From assembly GCA_026415775.1 (NCBI GenBank), contig JAOAGL010000002.1:1-33205 (forward strand): 33,205 bases of DNA, given 5' to 3'. Both the position numbers and the translations under genes were made by a program. Position 1 is the stretch's first letter. Each line of letters opens with the position of its first letter. Shown here piece by piece: positions 14,746 to 21,691 of the stretch. The notes beneath the pieces were generated by a model. The model saw only the letters and a program-made list of their open reading frames with translations. It did no database searches and had not been told where the DNA came from. The DNA comes from Patescibacteria group bacterium. GTDB taxonomy: Bacteria; Patescibacteriota; Minisyncoccia; UBA6257; JAAZHW01.

Positions 14746-16779
14746 TTATCTTATTTCCGCACCTAATTTATTTTTAAGATTCGAAATAATTTTTTCAAGT
14801 GCTTTGCCAACTTCTTCGCTTGTTAAAGTATGGTCATCAGCTTGAAAAACCAAATGAAAACTTAAACTTTTTTTATTTTCTGGCAAATTCTCACCTTCGT
14901 AAATATCAAATAAATCTACATCAAAAAGTATTTTCGGCTCGCTTTCATAAATAACATTTAAAATTTCCGAAAGGCGAATGTCAAGATCGACAAGAATCGA
15001 AATATCTCTAATAACCGCAGGATATTTTGGTAGGGGAGTAAATTCATATTCTTCCTGAGAAAGCTTTAAGAGTTTGGCAATATCTAACTCACAAATAAAA
15101 ACGTTAAAACCATCAGTGTATTTATGGGATAAAGCAGGAATAATTTGGCCTATGTATCCTAAATCAAGATTATCGCTTTTAATAATTGCGGAACGATTTT
15201 TAATAAACCAATTTATATTCGCATCTTCAAAAGAAACATCGTGGCAATTCAGCGCCTCAATCAAACTCTCAATAACTCCTTTTAATTCAAAGAAAACGGT
15301 ATCATCTTTTTTGTTTTTGGTAGCAAGGGCAATTGCTAAACGCCATTCTTCAAAAGGTTTAACAGGCGCCTTCTGAAATGTTTTTCCAATGGTAAATATC
15401 TTAATCTTTTCATAAAATTTTAAATTTAACTCAGCGATTTTTAAGAGGTTAATAATTAAAGTGGGTTGCAAATGGGTATATTCATTGCTGATAGGATTTT
15501 CTAAAGCGATTACATTTTTTTCGTTTAGATTAAAAGCTTTGATATCATTTAAAGAAATAAAAGCATATGAATATACTTCATCAACTCCATAATTTGTTAA
15601 AATGTCTTTGATTTTGTTGCGGAAAACAATTTCCTCGCTGAGATTAATGGGTTTAATAGGGGCCACAGGAGCAAGGGCGGGCGTTTTATTGTAATCATAT
15701 AATCTTAAAATCTCTTCGGCTAAATCCTCAAATCTTTCGATATCAATACGATGCGGTGGAATTTCAACAAATAAATCAGATGATGATTTTTTGATTATTT
15801 TGAAACCGAGACTTTCAAATTTTTTCTCAATAAATTTTTTATCAATTGTAAAACCAATAAAATGATAAAACTTTTCAAAATTAAACCCCAAAACTTTTTT
15901 AGTAAATTTTTGCGGGAAAACATCTATTATTCCTTTCAAAATTCTTCCTCCAGCTAATTGTTGAATGAGAGATGCAACATAATCTAATGCCTCAGTTGTT
16001 AAAAGTGGAGAAATAGTTCTTTCAAATCGCAAAGAAGCATCAGTTGTTATTCCAACCTTTCGAGAAGCTTTGCGAATAAGCGAAGGATTAAAGTTGGCGC
16101 TTTCCAGCACAATGCGTTTTGTGTGAGCATCAATTTCGGCTATTTTACCGCCTTTTATTCCCGCAATTGCTAAAGGATTTTTTAAGTCGGCGATTAATAA
16201 AATATCTTTATCTAAAGAAATTTTTCTATCATCTAGAGTTTCAATTTTTTCATTATTTTTGGCTCGCCGAACGATAATGGTTTTAATATTTTTGCCAGTC
16301 AGTTTATCATAATCAAATGCGTGCAATGGTTGCCCCGTTAAAAGCATTACATAATTTGTTGCATCTACTACATTATTAATAGATTGTAAGCCGCAAGTTT
16401 CCAATTTTTGTTTAAGCCATTTTGGCGATTCTTTTACCTGAACATCAAAAATAACTCGAGCGCTATAACGATAGCAGTCATTTTTATCAACAATTTTAAC
16501 ATTTACAAAATTTGAAGCTTTTTGTTTGCCTTCTTTTAAATTTAAAGAAGGGAGTTTGAAAGGAATATCTAAAATAGCAGATATTTCTTTGGCCAAACCC
16601 AAATGTCCGCTGGCATCAGAGAAACGATTTGGCGGCAAATTAATTTCTAAAATAAAATCACCAGCCCTTTTTTCTATTTTTTCTACTTCAAAACTTTTTA
16701 ATGTTAATTGCGATGCTAATTTTTGAGCAGGTGGAAGATGAGGCACGTATTCTTTTAGCCAATTATAAGAGAATTTCAT
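14746..16779 (-). CDS. pheT: Phenylalanyl-tRNA synthetase beta subunit, short form
   Basis: This is the 677-residue beta chain of the alpha2-beta2 enzyme that charges tRNA-Phe. Visible parts are the N-terminal B1 segment (MKFSYNWLKEYVPHL...DFILEINLPPNRFSDASGH), the B3/B4 editing domain (about 95-275, with NNVVDATNYVMLLTGQPLHAFD and ITTDASLRFERTIS), the DNA-binding-like B5 domain (about 290-365, FVEIPPHRIDIERFEDLAEEI), a catalytic-like core, and the C-terminal anticodon-binding FDX-ACB domain (about 584-677, YPAVIRDISILVD). The EMAP-II-like tRNA-binding domain that normally interrupts B1 (family length near 800) is missing. It lies 1 nt after pheS. tRNA-Val abuts the stop. Confidence 0.95.
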   Translation of the reverse strand: MKFSYNWLKEYVPHLPPAQKLASQLTLKSFEVEKIEKRAGDFILEINLPPNRFSDASGHLGLAKEISAILDIPFKLPSLNLKEGKQKASNFVNVKIVDKNDCYRYSARVIFDVQVKESPKWLKQKLETCGLQSINNVVDATNYVMLLTGQPLHAFDYDKLTGKNIKTIIVRRAKNNEKIETLDDRKISLDKDILLIADLKNPLAIAGIKGGKIAEIDAHTKRIVLESANFNPSLIRKASRKVGITTDASLRFERTISPLLTTEALDYVASLIQQLAGGRILKGIIDVFPQKFTKKVLGFNFEKFYHFIGFTIDKKFIEKKFESLGFKIIKKSSSDLFVEIPPHRIDIERFEDLAEEILRLYDYNKTPALAPVAPIKPINLSEEIVFRNKIKDILTNYGVDEVYSYAFISLNDIKAFNLNEKNVIALENPISNEYTHLQPTLIINLLKIAELNLKFYEKIKIFTIGKTFQKAPVKPFEEWRLAIALATKNKKDDTVFFELKGVIESLIEALNCHDVSFEDANINWFIKNRSAIIKSDNLDLGYIGQIIPALSHKYTDGFNVFICELDIAKLLKLSQEEYEFTPLPKYPAVIRDISILVDLDIRLSEILNVIYESEPKILFDVDLFDIYEGENLPENKKSLSFHLVFQADDHTLTSEEVGKALEKIISNLKNKLGAEIR

Positions 16780-16780
16780 A

Positions 16781-17806
16781 TTAAAATTGACGAATAAATC
16801 TTAAATCGCCCGAATTAAAAAGGCGAATATCAGGAATATTGTATTTTATCATAGCGATACGCTCAAGTCCCATTCCAAAAGCAAAACCCTGCCATTCTTT
16901 AGGATTATACCCAACATATTCAAAAACTTTTGGATGGACCATTCCAGCGCCGGCAATTTCAATCCAGCCAGTGTTTTTGCAGAGGGGGCACCCTTTTTGG
17001 TTACAGCGCGGACAAGAAATATTGATTTGGACACCAGGTTCAACAAATGGAAAATACGACGGCACAAATTGAACATTTATTTTTTTGGAAAATAATTTTT
17101 GAAAGAAGGCGAGAACGATAAATTTAAAATTGGCGAAGTTGATATTTTTATCAACCACCAAACATTCTAATTGATGAAATTGAATATCGTGAGAAGCATC
17201 AATGGCTTCATAACGATAAACTGTTCCTGGTGAAACAATTCGGAATGGAGGCTCATGTTTTTCCATATAATGAATTTGAACAGGGGAGGTGTGGGTTCTT
17301 AAAAGAAGTTTTTGATTTTTGGCTTTTGGAGAGCCATCATTTTTAATCCAAAAAGTATCCCACATGTCCCTTGCGGGGTGATCGGGTGGAATATTTAAGG
17401 CATCAAAATTATAATATTCTGTTTCAATTTCGCTACTTTCAATTATTTCAAAGCCCAATTGACCAAATATTTCATAAATTTGTTTTTCTAAAACAGTTAG
17501 AGGATGTAAATGACCGCGTTGAATTTTCTTTCCTGGCAGGGTCAAATCTATCGGTTTAAATTCGGCATTAATAACTAGAAATTCCTTCTTTTCTTTGAGG
17601 GCATTTTCAACTTTTTCCCTCAATTCATTAGCGATTGGCCCAATTCTTTTCCTTTCTTCAAGAGATAAATTTTTAAGTGATTTTAGAATATTTGTAAGAT
17701 GACCTTTTCGGCCGAGGTATTTAATCCTTATCTCTTCTAATTTTTTTATATCTTTGGCGTGACCAATTTCTTCAAAAACTTGTTGTTTAATTTCTTCAAT
17801 AGTCAT
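16781..17806 (-). CDS. pheS: Phenylalanyl-tRNA synthetase alpha subunit
   Basis: The 341-residue alpha chain has the N-terminal coiled-coil (about 1-85, with IRIKYLGRKGHLTNILKSL) and the class II catalytic core: LPGKKIQRGHLHPLTVLEKQ, DHPARDMWDTFW, motif 2 FRIVSPGTVYRYEAIDASHD, and motif 3 FGMGLERIAMIKYNIPDIR. A cysteine cluster CPRCNQKGCPLC precedes TGWIEIAGAGMVHP, probably a small zinc site found in many PheS proteins. It begins 9 nt after tRNA-Asp and ends next to pheT, so tRNA and enzyme genes share a transcript. Confidence 0.96.
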   Translation of the reverse strand: MTIEEIKQQVFEEIGHAKDIKKLEEIRIKYLGRKGHLTNILKSLKNLSLEERKRIGPIANELREKVENALKEKKEFLVINAEFKPIDLTLPGKKIQRGHLHPLTVLEKQIYEIFGQLGFEIIESSEIETEYYNFDALNIPPDHPARDMWDTFWIKNDGSPKAKNQKLLLRTHTSPVQIHYMEKHEPPFRIVSPGTVYRYEAIDASHDIQFHQLECLVVDKNINFANFKFIVLAFFQKLFSKKINVQFVPSYFPFVEPGVQINISCPRCNQKGCPLCKNTGWIEIAGAGMVHPKVFEYVGYNPKEWQGFAFGMGLERIAMIKYNIPDIRLFNSGDLRFIRQF

Positions 17807-17815
17807 ATTTTTGGG

Positions 17816-17890
17816 CGGGCCGGACGGGACTTGAACCCGCGACCTTCTGCGTGACAGGCAGACGCTCTATCCGGGCTGAGCTACCGGCCC
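17816..17890 (-). tRNA. tRNA-Asp (anticodon GTC)
   Basis: The acceptor arms GGGCCGG and CCGGCCC pair, the anticodon loop CTGTCAC gives GTC, the T-loop is TTCAAGT, and the discriminator is G as for aspartate tRNAs. It is the first gene of the pheST run. Confidence 0.95.
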
Positions 17891-17899
17891 TTTGATTTG

Positions 17900-17905
17900 T
17901 TTATA
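17900..17905 (-). promoter_or_regulatory. -10 box upstream of tRNA-Asp
   Basis: On the minus strand TATAAA ends 9 nt before the mature tRNA 5' end, predicting a leader of about 2 nt. A second candidate, TGATAAAAT, lies at 17931-17939 on the same strand. Confidence 0.4.
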
Positions 17906-17970
17906 AAATAATTCTATTGAATTTTATCAAAAAATGCAAGTAAATTCGCCTTCAAAAAAAGATTTTTTAA

Positions 17971-17979
17971 TGATAAAAT
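17971..17979 (+). promoter_or_regulatory. Extended -10 box of the small membrane protein gene
   Basis: TGATAAAAT ends 8 nt before the ATG at 17988, again predicting a leaderless transcript. Confidence 0.5.
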
Positions 17980-17987
17980 GATATTAT

Positions 17988-18410
17988 ATGAATAAAATTT
18001 TAAATACTTCTACTTTTTGGCGTTATTTAGTTTATTTTTGGAATATTGTTTTTTATATTATTGTCATTGCCGATATTTTGTATTCAAATAAATATCAAAA
18101 AGCCTTGGAAATTGCTGGCGTTATTTTTATGGCAATGCTTTCGATATACGCGGGCACTAAAGAGTTTGAAAGGTGGTTTTCTGTTTATAAAGCAAGGCAT
18201 CCTGGCGAGGTTTTTGTAGTCAGCTGGACAATTCTAATTGTTTTATTGATTATACTCCCTTATATTTTAGACAATAACTATAAACTACCCGATATCATCG
18301 TTTATTGTTATATTAGTGTTTTAACAATTTTTGCTTTAACGCGGCGGTCAAGGTCATTATATCAGAAAAAAATTTATAATCACCGAGAGAACAACACCCC
18401 GCTTCATTAA
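17988..18410 (+). CDS. Small integral membrane protein of unknown function
   Basis: The 140-residue protein has four predicted membrane segments, about residues 13-31, 41-56, 78-93 and 102-119. Between the second and third lies a conserved-looking soluble loop, YAGTKEFERWFSVYKARHPGEVFVV, and the C-terminus is basic. I recognise the loop type (KEFERW...RHPGE) from hypothetical proteins of CPR bacteria, but no function is known to me. It has its own promoter and is transcribed toward the initiator tRNA. Confidence 0.75.
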   Translation: MNKILNTSTFWRYLVYFWNIVFYIIVIADILYSNKYQKALEIAGVIFMAMLSIYAGTKEFERWFSVYKARHPGEVFVVSWTILIVLLIILPYILDNNYKLPDIIVYCYISVLTIFALTRRSRSLYQKKIYNHRENNTPLH

Positions 18411-18432
18411 TTTTTTATTAATTTATCTACTC

Positions 18433-18460
18433 TTGAAAGATATAATAAAAAAATTATAAT
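18433..18460 (+). promoter_or_regulatory. Promoter of the initiator tRNA
   Basis: TTGAAA at 18433-18438 and TATAAT at 18455-18460 are separated by 16 bp. The mature tRNA begins at 18468, 8 nt beyond the last -10 base, so the predicted transcription start is at or within 1-2 nt of tRNA position 1. Another TATAAT at 18441-18446 lacks a good -35 box. Confidence 0.6.
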
Positions 18461-18467
18461 GTTGGAT

Positions 18468-18538
18468 AGCGGGATGGAGAAGTAGTATCTCGCGAGGCCC
18501 ATAACCTCGAGACCCGGGTGCAAATCCCGGTCCCGCAA
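18468..18538 (+). tRNA. Initiator tRNA-fMet (anticodon CAT), atypical
   Basis: Position 1 (A) is unpaired with A72, while 2-7 GCGGGA pair with TCCCGC; the anticodon stem CGAGG/CCTCG ends in G-C pairs and the anticodon is CAT. These are initiator traits. Unusual points: the anticodon loop is CCCATAA, so position 33 is C instead of U; the T-loop is TGCAAAT, so position 55 is G instead of U; and the D-loop is only AGTAGTA, without the usual GG. The length of 71 nt is short. All stems pair, so it does not look decayed. CCA is not encoded. Confidence 0.85.
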
Positions 18539-18567
18539 CAGCGCAGCTCTTTAATTAAATATTTTCC

Positions 18568-18639
18568 GCCGATGTAGCTCAATGGTTAGAGCGGAGGATT
18601 CATAACCCTCAGACGGTGGTTCGATTCCACCCATCGGCA
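18568..18639 (+). tRNA. tRNA-Met elongator (anticodon CAT)
   Basis: The acceptor arms GCCGATG and CATCGGC pair, the D-loop contains GG, the anticodon loop is TTCATAA, the T-loop is TTCGATT, and the discriminator is A. The anticodon-stem closing pair 31-39 is A-C. A lysidine-modified tRNA-Ile would also read CAT, but the sequence around the anticodon resembles Bacillus tRNA-Met more. It lies 29 nt downstream of the initiator tRNA. Confidence 0.88.
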
Positions 18640-18642
18640 CAT

Positions 18643-18671
18643 AAAAAAATCGCCTATTAGGCGATTTTTTT
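18643..18671. terminator. Bidirectional terminator between tRNA-Met and rpsT
   Basis: A7-TCGCC, a 5-base loop and GGCGA-T7 form a perfect hairpin with T tracts on both strands. It ends both the plus-strand tRNA transcript and the minus-strand rpsT transcript. Confidence 0.92.
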
Positions 18672-18694
18672 ATTTTCAACAGAAACAACAATTT

Positions 18695-18958
18695 TTAATT
18701 GTTAATTTTTAATTTTTTCGCTAGGCGAGATTTTAAGCGTGAGGCTGTATTTTTCTTTATCAAATTTGTCTTAGCAGCTTTGTCTAATTTTTTGTAAACA
18801 ATAGCCAGCTGTTTTTTAGCCTCATCAAATTTTTTGGCCTCAATTAATCTTTTGTATTTTTTTATTTCTGCTTTAAGAAATTCTTTTTTTTGCTTGTTGA
18901 TAATATATTGTTTTCGAGATTTTCTTAAAGCTTTTATGGCTGATTTAGTTCTAGGCAT
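18695..18958 (-). CDS. rpsT: 30S ribosomal protein S20
   Basis: The 87-residue, strongly basic, all-helical protein matches S20: it begins MPRTKSAIKALRKSRKQYII, has a central EAKKFDEAKKQLAIVYKKLDKAAKTNLIKKNTASRLKSRL segment corresponding to the family signature (KGxIHKNKAARxKSRL), and has the usual length. S20 binds 16S rRNA at the base of the body of the small subunit. It is a monocistronic gene between a divergent ruvA and the bidirectional terminator. Confidence 0.95.
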   Translation of the reverse strand: MPRTKSAIKALRKSRKQYIINKQKKEFLKAEIKKYKRLIEAKKFDEAKKQLAIVYKKLDKAAKTNLIKKNTASRLKSRLAKKLKINN

Positions 18959-19043
18959 ATTTTTATTAATTGCTTAATTTATCTTAATTTTAAAAAAAGA
19001 AAAAAGAAAGTCAAATGCTATTTTACATGGCCATTTTTTGGTT

Positions 19044-19049
19044 TATAAT
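19044..19049 (+). promoter_or_regulatory. -10 box of ruvA
   Basis: TATAAT ends 8 nt before the ruvA ATG at 19058, which predicts a leaderless mRNA for the ruvA operon. Confidence 0.5.
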
Positions 19050-19057
19050 AAAAATGT

Positions 19058-19633
19058 ATGATTTATTTTATTGAAGGTGAAATAGTTTTTGTTTCTTCGC
19101 GCTTTGTTGTGATAAAAAGCGGGGGAATGGCTTTTAAGGTTTTTGTTCATCCTGAAACAATTATTAATTTAAGTGATCAGCAGAAAAATATAAGACTTTA
19201 TGTTTATTTGAATGTGAAGGAGGATGCATTGGAATTGTATGGATTTTTAACGCAGGAAGAATTAGAATTTTTCGAATTATTAAATTCAGTGGCTGGTGTT
19301 GGTCCAAAATCAGCTTTGGCTTTAATTGGAATAGGTTCAATTCAGAATTTAAAAGCGGCTATTTTAAGTAATAAAATAGAATTTTTAACTAAAGCGCCTG
19401 GCATTGGTCGTAAAACCGCCGAGCGAATTATTCTGGAATTAAAATCTAAACTTTCAAAAGAAGAAGGAATTGTTGAAACTTTAGAGTCTGATTTAGAATT
19501 AGAAAATGCGTTGGTTGACCTTGGTTATCATAAAGAACAAATTAGAAAAGCATTAAAAGAAATTACTGATAAAAATGCGCCATTTAGTGAACGATTAAAA
19601 CAAGCACTAAAAATATTAGCTAATAAAAAATAA
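19058..19633 (+). CDS. ruvA: Holliday junction branch migration protein RuvA
   Basis: The 191-residue protein is a standard RuvA: an N-terminal OB fold (about 1-62, MIYFIEGEIVFVSSRFVVIK and YVYLNVKEDALELYGF), tandem helix-hairpin-helix motifs (NSVAGVGPKSALALIGIG and TKAPGIGRKTAERIILELK, about 78-125), an acidic linker, and the C-terminal three-helix domain that binds RuvB. It forms tetramers on Holliday junctions. The stop and the start of the next gene share one base (TAATG), so translation is probably coupled. Confidence 0.96.
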   Translation: MIYFIEGEIVFVSSRFVVIKSGGMAFKVFVHPETIINLSDQQKNIRLYVYLNVKEDALELYGFLTQEELEFFELLNSVAGVGPKSALALIGIGSIQNLKAAILSNKIEFLTKAPGIGRKTAERIILELKSKLSKEEGIVETLESDLELENALVDLGYHKEQIRKALKEITDKNAPFSERLKQALKILANKK

Positions 19634-20997
19634 TGATAAAAAAAATAAAGAAAATTTTGAAAAAGCTTTTGCCAACGTGGTTAATTAACTGGTATCATTA
19701 TTTTTTGGTTTTTTTAGCAGCCCTTTATTATCATTTTCCTTCTCGCAAACTAATTGTTATTGGAATAACTGGAACAAAAGGGAAAACAACTGTTGCCGAA
19801 TTGGTTAATGCCTTTTTGGAGGCAGCTGGTAAAAAAACTGCGATGATTAATTCGTTGCGTTTTAAGATTGATAAGCAAAGTTGGGCTAATGATTTAAAGA
19901 TGACCATGCCAGGTCGTTTTATTATCCAGCGCTTTTTATCGCAAGCATTAAAAAGTGGCTGCTATTATGTTATTTTAGAGGTGACTTCAGAGGGATTAAA
20001 GCAATTTCGTCATAAATTTATTAATTTTGATGTAGCAGTTTTTCTAAATCTTCAACCAGAACATTTGGAAGCGCATAATAATTCAATGGATGATTATTGC
20101 GCTGCCAAAGAAAAACTATTTGCTGCTTTAAAACAACCATGTAAAAATATTCCTATTAATCATCGAATAGGAAAGGTTGATTGTCATATTAAAAAGAAGA
20201 TGATTGTTAATATTGATGATGAATACAACGAACGATTTTTAAAATATTGGGCTCATGAAAAAATTGGCTTTGCCATAGAAAAAGATAAAAAAGAAAATAT
20301 TAATTTATTAATAAAGCCAACCTTTTATCAATTAAACGCTGATGGTATAGATTTTGTGTTAAATGACGAGAAAATTCATTCTCCTCTTAAAGGAAAATTT
20401 AATTTATACAATTTATTAGCTGCGATAGCAACTGCTTTAAGTTTAGAGGTGCCTTTAAAATTAATTAGTAATGCCATTTTAAATTTTCAAGGGGTGCCTG
20501 GTCGTTTTGAAGAGATTAATGAAGGACAGAATTTTAAGATTATCATTGATTTTGCACATACACCCGATTCATTAAAAGCGGTTTATGAAACATTAAAGAC
20601 GCAATTTTTAACAAAACCAGAAAATAAAATGATTTGTGTTTTAAGTGCTACTGGTGGAGGGCGTGATAAGTGGAAAAGACCAATAATGGGCGAAGTTGCT
20701 GCTCAATATTGCGATGAAATTATTATTACCGATGAAGATCCTTATGATGAAGACCCAAAAAAAATTATGTTAGCCATTGCCGAAGGAGTTAAAAAGAAAA
20801 ATAAGAATTTTCAAATTATTGAAGATAGACGCCAAGCAATTAGTCAGGCATTGAAATTATGTAAGAAAGATGATTGTTTAATAATAACTGGGAAGGGAGC
20901 AGAGCAGGTAATGATGGTGAAAGATGAAAAAAAGATTCCGTGGGATGATCGTCGGGCAACAAGAGAGGAATTACAAAAGATAAAAAATGAGTCCTAA
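19633..20997 (+). CDS. MurE-like Mur ligase without the N-terminal domain
   Basis: The 454-residue protein has the Mur ligase ATPase core: P-loop GTKGKTT (47-53), the stretch EVTSEGLKQFRHKFINFDVAVFLNLQPEHLEAH, and the C-terminal domain DFAHTPDSLKAVYE, LSATGGGRDKWKRPIMGEVA and ITGKGAEQ. This order is MurE-like (UDP-MurNAc-dipeptide plus a diamino acid). Where DAP-adding MurE has DNPR, this protein has TDEDPYDEDP, so the added amino acid cannot be inferred. The usual UDP-binding N-terminal domain (about 90 residues) is replaced by a basic and hydrophobic 38-residue stretch that could lie on the membrane. It is coupled to ruvA (1-nt overlap) and archease (11-nt overlap). Confidence 0.85.
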   Translation: MIKKIKKILKKLLPTWLINWYHYFLVFLAALYYHFPSRKLIVIGITGTKGKTTVAELVNAFLEAAGKKTAMINSLRFKIDKQSWANDLKMTMPGRFIIQRFLSQALKSGCYYVILEVTSEGLKQFRHKFINFDVAVFLNLQPEHLEAHNNSMDDYCAAKEKLFAALKQPCKNIPINHRIGKVDCHIKKKMIVNIDDEYNERFLKYWAHEKIGFAIEKDKKENINLLIKPTFYQLNADGIDFVLNDEKIHSPLKGKFNLYNLLAAIATALSLEVPLKLISNAILNFQGVPGRFEEINEGQNFKIIIDFAHTPDSLKAVYETLKTQFLTKPENKMICVLSATGGGRDKWKRPIMGEVAAQYCDEIIITDEDPYDEDPKKIMLAIAEGVKKKNKNFQIIEDRRQAISQALKLCKKDDCLIITGKGAEQVMMVKDEKKIPWDDRRATREELQKIKNES

Positions 20998-21412
20998 GAA
21001 AGCGCAAAAACAATTTAAAATTTTGCCTCATACAGCAGATGCGCGGTTATTAATTTTCGGCAATTCTTATGCCGAGATTTTTCAAAATGCTTTATTAGGT
21101 ATGAAAGCTATACTTCAACCAGAAGAAGACGGGGAAGAGACTGGTTGGCGTAAAATTAAAATTGAATCAATGGACCCAACTGCTTTATTAGTAGATTTTT
21201 TATCAGAAGTTTTATATTTAATACAAACAAATCACGAAATTTATGATGAATTGAAAATTTTTGAATTAACCCAATGCAGTTTGGAGGCAGCGCTAAAGGG
21301 TAAAAAATTTAAAAACATTAAAGAAGAGATTAAAGCTGTAACCTATCATGAAGCTTATGTTCAGCAAAAAACTGATAATAAATGGGAAGCAATGGTCATT
21401 TTTGATTTATAA
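20987..21412 (+). CDS. Archease
   Basis: The 141-residue protein matches the archease family: FKILPHTADARLLIFGNSYAEIFQNALLGM at the start, the central LLVDFLSEVLYLIQTNHEIYDE, and the late IKAVTYHEAYVQQ with a C-terminal MVIFDL. The Asp of HTAD, an Asp in the middle and the final acidic end form the metal site. Archease activates the RNA ligase RtcB by promoting guanylylation; no rtcB is present in this window. It overlaps the MurE-like gene by 11 nt. Confidence 0.9.
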   Translation: MSPKKAQKQFKILPHTADARLLIFGNSYAEIFQNALLGMKAILQPEEDGEETGWRKIKIESMDPTALLVDFLSEVLYLIQTNHEIYDELKIFELTQCSLEAALKGKKFKNIKEEIKAVTYHEAYVQQKTDNKWEAMVIFDL

Positions 21413-21415
21413 ATT

Positions 21416-21691
21416 ATGGATGAAATTAAGAAATTAATAAATAAAAAATTGAATCGTTTAGGCATTAGAAAAAGAATTAATGAAATTGCTGTTTGTAAAA
21501 ATGTGGAGGATTTCTTAAAAAATTATTTAAAAAATGTTCACCCCCAAGAAATTAATTTATTTAATAGAATTTTAATGATTAAAGTAGCCAATGCTTTAGA
21601 GGCTAATGAGTTAAAATTTTTTGAAGAGGAATTAAAATTTTTTTTAGCGCAAAAAGGATACCAAATCAATAAAATCAAAATAATTTTTTAA
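21416..21691 (+). CDS. DUF721/DciA-like small protein
   Basis: The 91-residue basic protein has an N-terminal amphipathic region and a C-terminal half, RILMIKVANALEANELKFF then a helix and INKIKIIF, that resembles the DUF721/DciA core (a strand, an xxNEL motif, a helix, and a final strand of the type VKxIRF). DciA loads the DnaB helicase in bacteria lacking DnaC. The similarity is short and I cannot confirm it. It follows archease by 3 nt and its stop codon directly abuts the stop codon of the opposing penicillin-binding protein gene. Confidence 0.55.
   Translation: MDEIKKLINKKLNRLGIRKRINEIAVCKNVEDFLKNYLKNVHPQEINLFNRILMIKVANALEANELKFFEEELKFFLAQKGYQINKIKIIF

Noticed and set aside
18468-18538. 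Initiator tRNA as a decayed tRNA pseudogene
   Set aside because: All four stems pair without a mismatch apart from the expected 1:72, and a good promoter is in place; kept as a gene with unusual bases.
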